A stretch of 64,000 nucleotides of DNA. It comes from Helichrysum umbraculigerum. Its lineage: Eukaryota; Streptophyta; Magnoliopsida; Asterales; Asteraceae. Position 1 is the stretch's first letter, and every line of letters begins with the position of its first letter. The stretch covers positions 17,065,001-17,129,000 of the forward strand of contig CATIUR010000003.1 in the NCBI GenBank assembly GCA_949592205.1. Direction: 5' to 3'. Below, piece by piece: positions 46,001-55,939 of the stretch. The translations under genes and the position numbers were made by a program. The notes below the pieces were generated by a model, which had not been told where the DNA came from, searched no databases, and saw only the letters and a list, made by a program, of their open reading frames with translations.

Positions 46001-47507
46001 ACGAGTGAAACCCCTTCGAGTTCGAGCACTTTCTATGACAATTCATAACGAGCTTCCTGCTCAAATCCTTACCGCTCAACTTGAAGCACTCAACGATGAA
46101 AACTTGAAAAATGAAGCCTTGCGAGGCTTGGATAAACAATTCGAAATCAAACCCGATGGAACTCGATACTTCTCTAACCGGGTGTGGTTACCCAAATTCG
46201 GAAACTTACGAGATTTGGTGATGGCTGAAGCTCACAAATCTCGATACTCTATACATCCTGGATCTGACAAGATGTATCATGACGTCAAAGGGTTGTATTG
46301 GTGGCCTAACATGAAGGCTGACATCGCCTTGTACGTCAGTAGATGCCTAACCTGTTCCAAAGTAAAGACCGAACACCAAAGACCCTCTGGGTTGCTTCAA
46401 CAACCTGAAATTCCTCAATGGAAATGGGAGCAGATTTCCATGGACTTCATTACCAAACTACCAAAAACTTCGAGTGGTTGCGATACCATTTGGGTGATCG
46501 TGGACCGTCTCACGAAATCTGCTCATTTTCTGGCCATCAAGGAAACCGACAAGATGGAGCGTCTGACTCGCATCTATGTCAAAGAAATCATCTCGCGACA
46601 CGGTGTACCTATCTCGATCATCTCGGATAGGGATAGCCGTTTTACTTCCAACTTTTGGCAATCGCTACAGAAATCTCTTGGTACTCGTCTGGATATGAGT
46701 ACTGCTTATCACCCGCAAACCGATGGCCAAAGCGAGCGAACTATTCAAACACTGGAGGATATGCTACGAGCCTGCGTAGTTGACTTCGGTACTTCTTGGG
46801 AAAATCACTTACCGTTGTGTGAGTTTTCGTACAATAACAGTTACCATACCAGCATAAAGGCTGCACCTTTCGAGGCACTTTACGGACGTAAGTGCCGATC
46901 ACCTGTCTGTTGGACTGAGTTAGGAGATTCCCAACTCACGGGTCCAGAAATCATTCAGGAAACTACTGAGAAAATCGTTGGTATTCAAAACCGGCTGAAA
47001 GCCGCACGTGACCGTCAGAAAAGCTATGCTGACGTGAGACGCAAACACCTTGAGTTCCAGGTAGGAGACAAGGTACTTCTCAAAGTGGCACCGTGGAAAG
47101 GTGTTATTCGATTCGGGAAACGAGGCAAACTAAATCCTAGATACATCGGACCATTCGAAATCCTTGAAAGGATTGGTCCAGTGGCATATCGCCTGCAACT
47201 TCCTGCTGAACTTAGCAGCGTACACAACACATTCCACATTTCTAACTTGAAGAAATGTCTGTCCGACGAGACGCTGATTATACCGCTCGACGAAATTCAA
47301 ATCGATGATAAACTCCATTTTGTCGAGAAACCTATGGAAATCATGGACCGTGAGGTCAAGCAATTGAAACAGAGTCGTATTCCCATAGTAAAAGTCAGGT
47401 GGAATTCTAGGCGCGGCCCTGAGTTCACCTGGGAACGGGAAGACCAAATGCGACAGAAATACCCACATCTCTTCCCAGACAACGCACCGTCCGTGCACAC
47501 AAGCTAA
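43098..47507 (+). CDS. gag-pol: Gag-Pol polyprotein, intact single ORF (1469 aa)
   Basis: It encodes all proteins for Ty3-type replication in one frame without a shift. Gag capsid spans about residues 48-225. Zinc knuckles lie at C288-C301 and C316-C329, after a Cys/His cluster at 275-286. Protease has DTGA at 374-377. Reverse transcriptase covers about 545-775 with FIDD at 708-711. RNase H has D857, E894, D919 and D962. Integrase has H1053, H1061, C1083 and C1086, then D1116, D1177 and E1213 (35 residues between the last two). A GPF motif is at 1351-1353 and a chromodomain-like tail at about 1408-1460 ([16 protein letters not shown]). All catalytic residues are present and there are no stops. 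The TAA stop overlaps the palindrome before the PPT. This element could mobilise itself and probably its defective relatives. Confidence 0.95.
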   Translation: MPPKTRPYTDAQITSLITQAVTEALARNTPPNSSRNSDAAETTTAKPCSYKDFQNCKPLNFAGTEGAIGLVRWIKKVESVFLICNCAEGDKVKFSVSTFTDTALTWWNTYAQTVSVATAYQLPWEELKMMLRGEYCPRDELKQLEVEFWNHKMQGNDITGYTNRFHQLALLCPTMVDPEYKRIEKFVDGLPERLQDLVTSSKPGTIQSAIRMAHELTANSVRRGTTSTPSANNKRKWEGNPNSSNQTSNKKPEYIKAYSSGTSEKKGYSGSRPYCPKCNRHHDGSCPCSNCKRFGHLAKDCRTNISTPNTNAPKACFGCGNTGHFKKDCPKLKNNNNSARGRSFVIKAGEARQDPNVVTGTFLLNDLTASVLFDTGADRSFISEKFSPLLNITPTALDAKYIVELANGKLIETDSIIHNCTLNLTNETFPIDLIPVEIGSFDIIVGMDWLSKHRAEIICHDKLVRIPLVSGGTLVLQGETGRRNLNIVSCLKTRKYLRKGYQAILAHVTEKKSEEKRLEDVPIVRDFPEVFPEDLPGLPPPRQVEFQIELVPGAAPVARAPYRLAPSEMQELSNQLQELLDRGFIRPSSSPWGAPVLFVKKKDGSFRMCIDYRELNKLTIKNRYPLPRIDDLFDQLQGSSVYSKIDLRSGYHQLRVRDNDIPKTAFRTRYGHYEFQVMPFGLTNAPAVFMDLMNRVCKPYLDKFVIVFIDDILIYSRNEQEHAQHLKTILGLLKHEELYAKFSKCEFWIRTVQFLGHVIDSQGIHVDPAKIEAIKGWESPTTPTEVRQFLGLAGYYRRFIENFSRIAVPLTTLTQKDKKFDWTDKQESAFQLLKNKLCSAPILSLPEGTDDFVVYCDASHQGLGCVLMQREKVIAYASRQLKIHEKNYTTHDLELGAVVFALKIWRHYLYGTKSTIFTDHKSLQHIFDQKDLNMRQRRWVELLSDYDCEIKYHPGKANVVADALSRKERVKPLRVRALSMTIHNELPAQILTAQLEALNDENLKNEALRGLDKQFEIKPDGTRYFSNRVWLPKFGNLRDLVMAEAHKSRYSIHPGSDKMYHDVKGLYWWPNMKADIALYVSRCLTCSKVKTEHQRPSGLLQQPEIPQWKWEQISMDFITKLPKTSSGCDTIWVIVDRLTKSAHFLAIKETDKMERLTRIYVKEIISRHGVPISIISDRDSRFTSNFWQSLQKSLGTRLDMSTAYHPQTDGQSERTIQTLEDMLRACVVDFGTSWENHLPLCEFSYNNSYHTSIKAAPFEALYGRKCRSPVCWTELGDSQLTGPEIIQETTEKIVGIQNRLKAARDRQKSYADVRRKHLEFQVGDKVLLKVAPWKGVIRFGKRGKLNPRYIGPFEILERIGPVAYRLQLPAELSSVHNTFHISNLKKCLSDETLIIPLDEIQIDDKLHFVEKPMEIMDREVKQLKQSRIPIVKVRWNSRRGPEFTWEREDQMRQKYPHLFPDNAPSVHTS

Positions 47508-47540
47508 TTTCGGGACGAAATTTCTTTAACAAGGGGAGAA
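47506..47540 (+). other. PPT and palindrome of the Tekay element
   Basis: The palindrome AATTTCGGGACGAAATT at 47506-47522 overlaps the gag-pol stop codon by two bases. The polypurine tract AACAAGGGGAGAA at 47528-47540 abuts the 3' LTR. Confidence 0.85.
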
Positions 47541-49968
47541 TGTAACACCTGCTAAATTAGGATAATTAATTATGCCTAATTACTTGTAACTAGTTGTAAT
47601 TAGTATGTAATAGGACTAATTACAGACTCTAATTGTATATATATAGGGTGAATTATATATATATGTGTGTACATACGCGATTTGGATTAATCGTACGAAT
47701 TAACCGGACGGAGTCCGACACAGTTACTTGGACGTTGGTGACAGAAACTTACCTAAATAATGAGAACGTATTTTATTATATAAAATACACAGCGAACAAA
47801 CATTATTTATAATACCGCGACGACAATTTAAATAATTTAACGAATACGTATTAAACGCGAGTTAAGTATTTTAATACTTCGACAAATGTTTTTATAATTA
47901 ATTTCAAGGTATTTCATTAAAACATTCCCGTCACTTTTTAAAAATATAACTGCTTGATATAACGCCTAAATGAAGGAGAAAACGAACACCGCACGGAGCG
48001 CGGGGCGTACACTGAAAACGGTGGGGATCTCCCACCTAAATCACCTCCTTCTTTCTTTTTCATTTTCATTCTTCATTTCCCTTTCTCTCTCTTTCTTTCT
48101 TTTCTCTCTATTTCACCAACACACCACCATCATCTAAATCAACAAATAAACATATTAAACGCACTCGGATCATAGCCTCTCTTTGGAAGAAAACGTTCAC
48201 CATCACACGATCTACATTCCTATCTTTCCGGATTTTCATTTCGGCATTTTGTAAGTTTCCGACAAAACCCGAAACTCTCCGTTTTTGCTCATTTTTACGT
48301 TTTTATGGTTTATATATGCTTAAAATGTCCAAAAATGGGTTGGGTAAAAGATTTGGACCGAACGGAAGCTTTTCGACCGATTTTCCGGCCACCATTTTCC
48401 GATCAGACCGCTACGTCGCAGAGACGCTGGGCTATCTGCGACGTAGCTCAAAACGTCGCATTATGTGGCCAACGTCGCATTAGCGACGTCGCGGCCTACG
48501 TCGCACAAATATCCCAACGTCGCACTAGCGACGCAGCCTATTACGTCGCATTAACTTGCGGACGTCGCACATAGCGACGTAGACTTTTACGTCGCAAACC
48601 GAACCAACGTCGCATTAGCGACGTCGCCCCCTACGTCGCATTGAATTGCGAAGGTCGCATCATGCGACGTACCTCCCTACGTCGCACCCTACGTCGCATG
48701 CTACGTCGCATGCTACGTCGCACAAACCAGAACCTTGAAAAGTCAGATTTTACTAAGTGTCGAACTTACACAACTTCAAATACTGATGTCATACGACTTA
48801 ACAAACGTCATAGAACATACTTTCAATTACAATTACACTAAATTGCGTTATAAATGATAACGCTTTGAATCCTTATTACAAACCGTCACCAACGGGCCAT
48901 ATTTGTCTTCAAACTACAAACGGATTACTAAACAAACACTTGGACATAATGAGTTGTGTAAACAACTAGCCTAGATGGTCTTGCGAGACATCTACTTACT
49001 TAACTTTATATGTTTAGGCATTTGAAGGTTACGGGTTCGGAGAACCTACGGTTGCTATTATTTACTCGTTTATTGATATAAACGTACTTGCAAAGACACA
49101 GGTGAGTCTTACGGCCCCACTTTTACTGTTTTATCTTATTGGGGGAGATACATGCTACTACTTTTTCCTTGAACACAAGTACTAAACTGTTTACTATACC
49201 AAACGAAATTGCATGAGTTACTTACAAACAGAAGTCTCTCCATCATACATCGTTAGTTATGGACTTAAGCGCGAACAGTAGTTAATGGATCCATTAGGGA
49301 AATGACCCTCCCCACCCGGGGCAGTAGCGCTGCCACGTACCGATTTACACGTATAAACGGGTGACAACTTATTCGTTACTGATGCTTGCTCACTTACGAG
49401 CATGTCACGGGAGCAAACATATTATTTACGGGTTAAGCTTCGATTATGAGCCTCATGGCAACGGTATAAACTTATTTATTTACATTTGCTGGATTGCAAA
49501 TACTGATTTTACGATTGCTGGATTGCAATGGTTGATTATACGCCTACGGGCACTACTAATGAAATCTCGTGTTCAAAGCCGATATTATTTACAAACCTGT
49601 GAGATTCACCAACCTTTTGGTTGACACTTTTTAGCATGTTTTCTCAGGTACCCGGATGGAGTAGGATTACTCCAGGATTTTAGCTAGAGTCGCATGATTT
49701 CAACACAACTGCATTAACGGAGATTCTTAGCATTATCTTTTGTATATTACGATTATGTAATAGAATCTCCCGCTATACGCGTGGACTCTAGGGGAAACTA
49801 CATTTTGTATACGAAAACACTAAGTTTTCAAACATTATATCTATGGAATGTAACTAATTTACAAACGTTGCATATAGATGTCGTTTGCTTTATCTTTGTG
49901 TTGTGATATTTGATTAGTAACACCCCAAGCTATGCTTCCGCAAAACAGTGAATTTCGGGGGTGTTACA
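47541..49968 (+). repeat. 3' LTR of the Tekay-like element (2428 bp)
   Basis: Nearly identical to the 5' LTR, followed directly by TSD GTAAT at 49969-49973. Confidence 0.95.
48411..48722. repeat. ACGTCGC / GCGACGT palindromic array, 3' LTR
   Basis: Identical by eye to 40169-40480. Confidence 0.85.
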
Positions 49969-49973
49969 GTAAT

Positions 49974-50431
49974 ATAGGTTTCAAGGTTGTGACTACGTTC
50001 TCACGGATAAACCTTGATGATGATCTACGCTTTGTTCTATCGGCGATTTTATCTAGAAAATGAAAATCGGATGGACGAAATATCTGTACGGATGGTCTTT
50101 GACATGTCGGTGGCAGGATCTGACATGGCTGTAATCGACGAGTTGAAGAGATAGGTGTCTCTTGAAAGAATCATGTAGTTGGAGTTTCGCACGCTTCAAC
50201 GAATCTTCTTGGGCCTAGAAGATGATGATGGTGGTTAGAGAGTGGTTCCAGTTTCATGGTGTGAGTGTTTAGGTAGCTTTGTGTCGAAAGTCTTCCGACT
50301 CTGTGTGGTTGAGCGGCGTGTCCTGAATGGTATTTCAGCGGTATAAAGTTTGAACGGGTGACATTGGTTAAGGGACGAGATTTATGTTGGATTACCGATT
50401 TTGGGATTAAATTAATCTTCAAGTAGGAGAT
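49974..50431 (+). mobile_element. 3' internal fragment of a Copia-like element
   Basis: Degenerate sequence that ends in TCTTCAAGTAGGAGAT, the usual polypurine tract before a Copia LTR (AAGTGGGAGAT-type). No intact pol frame remains. It matches 61214-61678. The start is set by the Tekay insertion; its real 5' limit lies in the duplicated flank and is unknown. Confidence 0.55.
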
Positions 50432-50857
50432 TGTTGGGGTATGAAGAATCAATTTAATAATGGAAATAAGATCTTGTTTTATGTTAGTGGATGGAAGATC
50501 AAGAAGTAAAAGCTTTACATTGCGTCGATCGTAATTAATTTGTTTGGCTTGTTGCTTAAGTTATCTATATCCTATATAATGAAACCCCATGTATTTGTAA
50601 CCCTCGGACTCCAAAAAATATAGTAAAAAATCTTTGGTTTGGCCCCATGGACTAAACCAATCTCCAGGTCGGCGATTGGACATAACCACGTTAAATCCTT
50701 GTGTTCTCTATTGTTTTCGTTTATCCTGTTTGCTCGTTTATCCGTTTATTGTTTGTGGGTGTAACCTCGATTACACGAGTGTTAGGTTTTTTTTGCTAAA
50801 GATTTATTAGAGTGATCGACTTGTTATTGTTAGTTGTTCCGCTGCGAATTCCTAACA
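50432..50857 (+). repeat. Copia-like LTR, copy A (426 bp)
   Basis: TGTTGGGGTATG to ATTCCTAACA. It has a TATATAATG box near 50573 followed by CCCATGTATTTGTAACCCTC. It matches 61679-62105 almost throughout. No partner LTR or TSD was found. Confidence 0.7.
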
Positions 50858-50960
50858 ATTTTGTAGTATATATAAGTGGCGGTTTAGTGGATAAGGGTTA
50901 GGTGATGCGGAGTGCATACCCAGTTAAGTTACTAAATACCGGGCACAACCAAATTGTGGA

Positions 50961-51046
50961 GGTCAAGGGGGCCACACCCCCTTATGGTGTCCAAAGGGCA
51001 ACGCCCCTGGCTGGGTCCAAGGGGCACAACCCCTGGTTGCGGTCCC
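50961..51046. repeat. GC-rich palindromic block, copy A
   Basis: GGGGGCCACACCCCC, GGGCAACGCCCC and GGGGCACAACCCC short inverted repeats in series. Near-identical to 62209-62294 and similar in style to 24171-24262. Confidence 0.55.
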
Positions 51047-52872
51047 GAAACAACAACGAATTTGACTATATTTAGTGACCCGGAAAAACCCGTTTGAACA
51101 TTTTGACCCGGATTGATTAAGGACATGTCCTATAACTTCCGTTTTCTGGTTACAATCTCACGATCTCCATACTTGCAAACACATAAACCAAAAACCCTTA
51201 CTGCATAGTGTGAAGCTCTGCTTAAGACACATAAACCACAACCAAATTTGTCTAATATGCTTCGTAAAATGAAGCTCTGCTTAAGACAAGTCTTACTGCA
51301 AAGTGTGGCGGGTTCTACAATGATCACTAAGTGTTGCTTGATAAAATTGTTAGTATAATATACTGAAACATGGCCATTTCATTTTCAAATGTTGCTCAAA
51401 CCTGAAGATATTAGTTAAGCACACGGAGTGCTCTATGAAATGAATCAACCTTTTGTACAACTATGTTTGCATATCATACAACATTTTGTTGTGGGATATA
51501 GTGTCGTTTTATCTACAGGGAAGCAAAGGTGTAATCAGATCTTGCAAGCTCAAAGAATCCAACCCTGTTGTCGCCTGGGCAGATGCCCAACACAGCCATT
51601 GCTGGCACCTGATCGCAGAGCCCATTCGGACCTGATCAGAGCCCCATTCAGACCTGATTGCAGCCCTGCCTCTGCCCATGATTCTTACGCCATTCGTTGT
51701 ATTTGGTCTGTAAGTTTTCCATCTGATTAACATACACTACCTTGGGTAACTTTGGATCCAAATTCAAGTTTGATTTGGATCACCATCTGCTTATTTGCAC
51801 AAAACTCCCACGAAATATACAAGTTTGTTGTTTGCAAAAAATAGAGTTTTTACATACTGTAATATTAAATTGAAAGTGCGTGAAGATTTTTATGATAAAA
51901 AAGAAAAAATAAACTCACCACTACCTCGACACATATTCAAAAAGTATATATGTGCTTATCTATTTAAATTGTTTGCAAATACGTATACGAAATAAGCAGA
52001 CGTGGCTTACGCACTTTTAAGAGATAAGATATAGAACTCTCTACCAATTGAATTAGTTTTAAATATTTTGTGGTATGTATTTTATTCCATCTCCTTATTA
52101 ATTCGCAAGAAATAGCAAACATGAGATTCAAAAGCTGATAGACGATTCAAATTTCTCGAAGTAGGATGTAGACATTATAAGGCACACCTTTACCATATAT
52201 ACGTTTTGCTCATACTGATTTTAAACTGTCCGATGTTTCATGTTTTTACTGACAAAATTAGTGGCATGCATGCTACCAAGTTCATTAGATTCAAAGTTTC
52301 ATGCCTTGTTTACAAATATATATAATCTAACATCACTATTATGTGTTCGGTGTTAGTAGAATATGTCTGCGACTCCTAGGTGTGTCGATATCCACTCGAA
52401 CAATTATTGAACAACGAAAGGCTTTAAATAGTGCAATCACAATCCTTAAGGAAATTAAGCCCCCACTAATTTGCTGCTGGGTTTGATGACAGATTTCCTC
52501 CCGGATAATACAAAGCCAAACAAGGATTCTAATCAGCAATATTAGAATCCTACACAAGAACAATGTTAAAGAGCATAGGATATTGATTGTATTATATGAC
52601 TGAACTAGACTCTATACCCGTGTATTACACGGGGTTGGACGAAAACAAATAGAATTTTAAAAGTTGTTGATATGAAGGATTAAATTTCATCAACGCATCA
52701 TCAAATCAAATTGTGATATGATAATAGTCCTAATGTATTACGAATACCTATTTGGATAAAGTTATCATAATTATTTTTCTTTAATGATTTATGATGTCAC
52801 TAAATCCTATAATTTAGCTAATTAGACAAAATTGAGTAATTCTATTGGTTGATTAGATTTTTGATGACATCA
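51047..52872. other. Intergenic, no supported gene
   Basis: 51047-51170 still belongs to the duplicated segment. GAAGCTCTGCTTAAGACA is repeated at 51210 and 51271, a local duplication with neighbouring AGTGTG sequence. 51540-51700 is more GC-rich with a short open frame on each strand and imperfect repeats of CCTGATC(A/G)(C/G)AG; I do not recognise a protein. The rest is AT-rich. Confidence 0.4.
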
Positions 52873-52877
52873 TCAAG

Positions 52878-53445
52878 TAACACAGTTCGACAGAGATGAT
52901 CACAAGGAGTTAGCAACACAACAAGGAACACACACACTTGGAGGAATACACATTCAACACACAAATGGGAGACACTCAATATTCTTTAATAATTTTCTGA
53001 TCCTTTACAATGATAAGTTTGGCCCCTGAAATAGGCACACAAACATTAACTTACACCACTTATTCATCTTCCCATAATTATTGAAAACACCCAACTATAT
53101 TACAAACAAAGTGATCAGGTGCTGAAATTACTGAACAGCATGCAAACAGTCCAAAAGATGCTCTTGCCTGACCAACTTCTTCCAGAGACTTCGAAATCTT
53201 AATGACCATAGGTTGTAGAGAATTTTGTCTAGTTTTCAGAACAATTGAGATCACATTAATTCGAGTCCCGAGCAGAAAGTTATGACCAAAATACCGACTA
53301 GTGGTCAGAAAGTCGACCACTTGAATTCGGGTCTGCCCACTGATTACAACCAACTTTTCGGTCCAACCCAAATTGACCCCGATTATTACCAGTAATTAAC
53401 TTGTCTCCAAATTGATACTTACTTAGGTTGAGGCCACCGGTGTCA
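52878..53445 (-). repeat. 3' LTR of the CRM-like element (568 bp)
   Basis: Contains the last 148 nt of the integrase frame (to 53298). Differs from the 5' LTR at about five positions, e.g. near 52956, 53097 and 53258. Confidence 0.9.
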
Positions 53446-54814
53446 TTCTCCCCCGGTTGAAAAGAACTCGCCCTCGAGTTCAACTCATTTTCCCCATGAT
53501 ACGGACTGAGATCTTTGACATTAAAAGTAGCTGACACTTTCATATTTCCAGGGAGCTCTACTTTGTAAGCATTATCTCCCATGCATTGTACAATTTTAAA
53601 TGGACCGTCACCTCTTTGTTGGAGTTTAGCATGTCGGCCAGGTGGGAAACGTTCCTTGCTCATGTGGACCCAAACCAAATCACCTTCTTTAAAAATTGCT
53701 ACCTTTCTGTGCTTATTAGCTTGCCTTGCATACCTCTGATTTTGCTTCTCTATTTTCACCTTTACTTGTTCATGCACCTCTTTAATAACTTTGGTTCGTT
53801 CATCTGCATCCCCACTATAAGCTGAGTTTGTGGGCAGAGGTACAAGGTCAAGAGGACCCAAAGGATTGCAGCCATACACCACTTCAAATGGGCTCTTACC
53901 GGTAGTCTGGCTACAAGAGCGGTTATAAGCAAACTCGGCTTGAGGTAGCACAAGATCCCATTGTCTAATGTTTTCCCCAACTAGGCTCCTTAGTAAATTC
54001 CCCAAACTTCAGTTCACTGTCTCAGTTTGCCCATCTGTTTGAGGGTGATAGGCTGAACTGAATTGCAATTTTGTACCTAGCTTTCGCCAAAGGGTTCGCC
54101 AAAAATGCCCAACAAACTTCGGGTCACGATCGCTTGTAATTGTCTTTGGAACACCATGCAATTTCACCACTTCTTTGAAGTATAGATAAGCAACATTAGT
54201 AGCATCCATGGTCTTTGAACATGGTACAAAGTGTGCCATTTTTGAAAATCGATCTACTACCACCATTATCGAATCTTTTTTTCGTTGAGTTTGTGGCAAC
54301 CCCACTACGAAGTCCATGCTAACATCTTCCCATGGTGCACTAGGGACTGGCAGCGGGGTATAAAGTCCCGTATTTTGTGAAGTTGATTTTGCTAGATGGC
54401 ATGTTCGACACCTTAAGATATAATGAGCTACATCCTTCATCATTTCGGCCAAAAGAAACGATTCTTCAGCAAAGCAATGGTTTTATCTCTCCCGAAATGA
54501 CCACTAAGCCCACCTTCGTGAGTTTCTTTGATTATTTCCAATCGAAGAGAACAATCTGGAATACATAAACGATTGCCATGGAAGAGATAACCATCTAAAA
54601 GAATGAATTCTTTGTATGGCCCGTTAGTGCATAAGTTAATCACTTTACTAAAGAAACCATCTTCTTGGTATAATTCTTTCACTTTTTCAAAACCAAGAAC
54701 ACTAGCTTGCATGGTGGACAGCAAGGAACGTCTTCGACTTAAGGCGTCTGCCACCTGATTTGTAACACCACTTTTATGTTTGATATGAAAAGTATAAGCT
54801 TGCAAAAACTCCAC
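53298..54814 (-). pseudogene. Integrase region of the CRM-like element, broken
   Basis: Minus-strand pieces: end of RNase H connection and HHCC zinc region (54814-54440, with [18 protein letters not shown]), catalytic core (54452-54009, with [16 protein letters not shown] and HPQTDGQTE), and C-terminal domain (54005-53298, with WDLVLPQAEFAYNRS and GDGPFKIV). A one-base deletion near 54440-54452 shifts the frame and a TGA lies at 54009-54011 where a codon for Arg is usual. The final frame extends about 49 codons past the internal border into the 3' LTR, matching CRM elements whose integrase tail is partly encoded by the LTR. The zinc, DDE and tail regions are otherwise well preserved. Confidence 0.85.
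53446..53454 (-). other. Polypurine tract of the CRM-like element
   Basis: The minus strand reads GGGGGAGAA immediately before TGACACC of the 3' LTR, inside the integrase frame. Confidence 0.75.
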
Positions 54815-55939
54815 CTAACGAGCATGTCTAGGTTTTAGTTTATGTTGACCATTGATGTACTTCAATGCTTCATGGTCAGAGTATAAAATGAACTCTTTTG
54901 AGATCAGATAATGCCTCCAATGTTCAAGAGCTCGAACGATAGCATATAACTCTTTATCATAGGTTGAGTAGTTTCTTCGAGAATCTGATAATTTCTCACT
55001 AAAAAATGAGATTGGACGACCATCTTGACTTAGAACCGCACCTATGCCCACACCTGATGCGTCACAATCAAGCTCGAAAACTTTATCAAAATTAGGCAAA
55101 GCTAGAACGGGGGCCATGGTCATTTTAGTCTTGATCAGCTCAAAACTCGCTTGAGCCTCTTTTATCCATTTGAAAACACCACCTTTCAAACATTCAGTAA
55201 TTGGTGACACGATCGTGCTAAAATTTCGAATAAATCTTCTATAAAACGAAGCAAGCCCATGAAAACTTCAAACTTCCTGTATTGTGGTTGGAGTTGGCCA
55301 AGAGGAAATTGTCTCTATTTTGTTTGTATCGACGTGAATTCCTTCTTTGGAAATAACATAGCCAAGAAACACCAAGCTATGGGTCATGAACTCGCACTTC
55401 TTCAAATTGACATATAGTTTCTGTTTTTCCAGAACTTCAAAAATTTGTCTAAGGTGCTCCAAGTGCTCGGTTTTCCCCTTGCTAAACACGAGGATATCGT
55501 CAAAATACACCACCACAAACCTGCCAATAAAAGGCTTAAAAACAAGATTCATTAGTCTCATAAATGTACTAGGAGCATTAGAAAGCCCAAATGGCATTAC
55601 CAACCACTCGTACAAACCATCTCGAGTTTTAAAAGCCGTTTTCCACTCATCACCGGGTCGTATACGAATCTGGTGATAACCACTCCGAAGATCAATTTTT
55701 GAAAACACAGAAGCACCATGAAGTTGGTCCAATATATCATCAAGGCGGGGAATAGGGAACCGATACTTAATAGTAATCTTGTTAACAGCTCTACTATCCA
55801 CACACATGCGAAAAGACCCATCTTTCTTTGGAACAAGTAGGACCGGAACAGCACACGGACTCATGCTTTCTTGCACCATTCCTTTCTTCAACAACTCATC
55901 AACTTGTCTTTGGAGTTCAGCATTTTCTTTCGGGTTCAT
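54815..55939 (-). pseudogene. Reverse transcriptase and RNase H of the CRM-like element, broken
   Basis: RT occupies 55939-55268 with [16 protein letters not shown], the [13 protein letters not shown] block and active-site YFDD ([11 protein letters not shown]). An in-frame TGA at 55268-55270 separates it from the RNase H part (to 54815), which keeps [24 protein letters not shown] and [12 protein letters not shown] at 54815-54817 ends that part where Trp is usual. Stops aside, motifs are intact. Confidence 0.85.

Larger units (their letters stand above)
39299..49968 (+). mobile_element. Autonomous Tekay-like Ty3 retrotransposon, apparently intact
   Basis: Complete structure: 5' LTR 39299-41725, PBS 41729-41741, accessory ORF 42259-42735, gag-pol 43098-47507, PPT 47528-47540, 3' LTR 47541-49968. 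TSD GTAAT lies at 39294-39298 and 49969-49973, and the uninterrupted target is visible in the duplicated copy near 61213. The two LTRs (2427 and 2428 bp) differ by about three substitutions and one indel by eye, so insertion is very recent. Gene order (protease, RT, RNase H, integrase, chromodomain-like end) is that of chromoviruses; long LTRs and the C-terminal sequence suggest the Tekay/Del clade. Confidence 0.95.

Noticed and set aside
43305..47500. Minus-strand open frames up to 184 codons inside gag-pol
   Set aside because: Shadows of the long plus-strand ORF; they follow codon structure of the real gene.
50171..50452. 93-aa minus-strand frame, repeated at 61418-61699
   Set aside because: It lies across the Copia 3' region and the start of its LTR. 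Similarity between the two copies is explained by the segmental duplication.
51428..51730. GC-richer open frame of 100 codons
   Set aside because: Open frames on both strands come from short CCTGATC-type repeats; no recognisable protein or splice structure.
53078..53371. 97-aa minus-strand frame in the CRM-like LTR, repeated at 58017-58310
   Set aside because: Present in both LTRs because they are LTR copies, and overlapping the integrase tail in another frame; not a separate gene.
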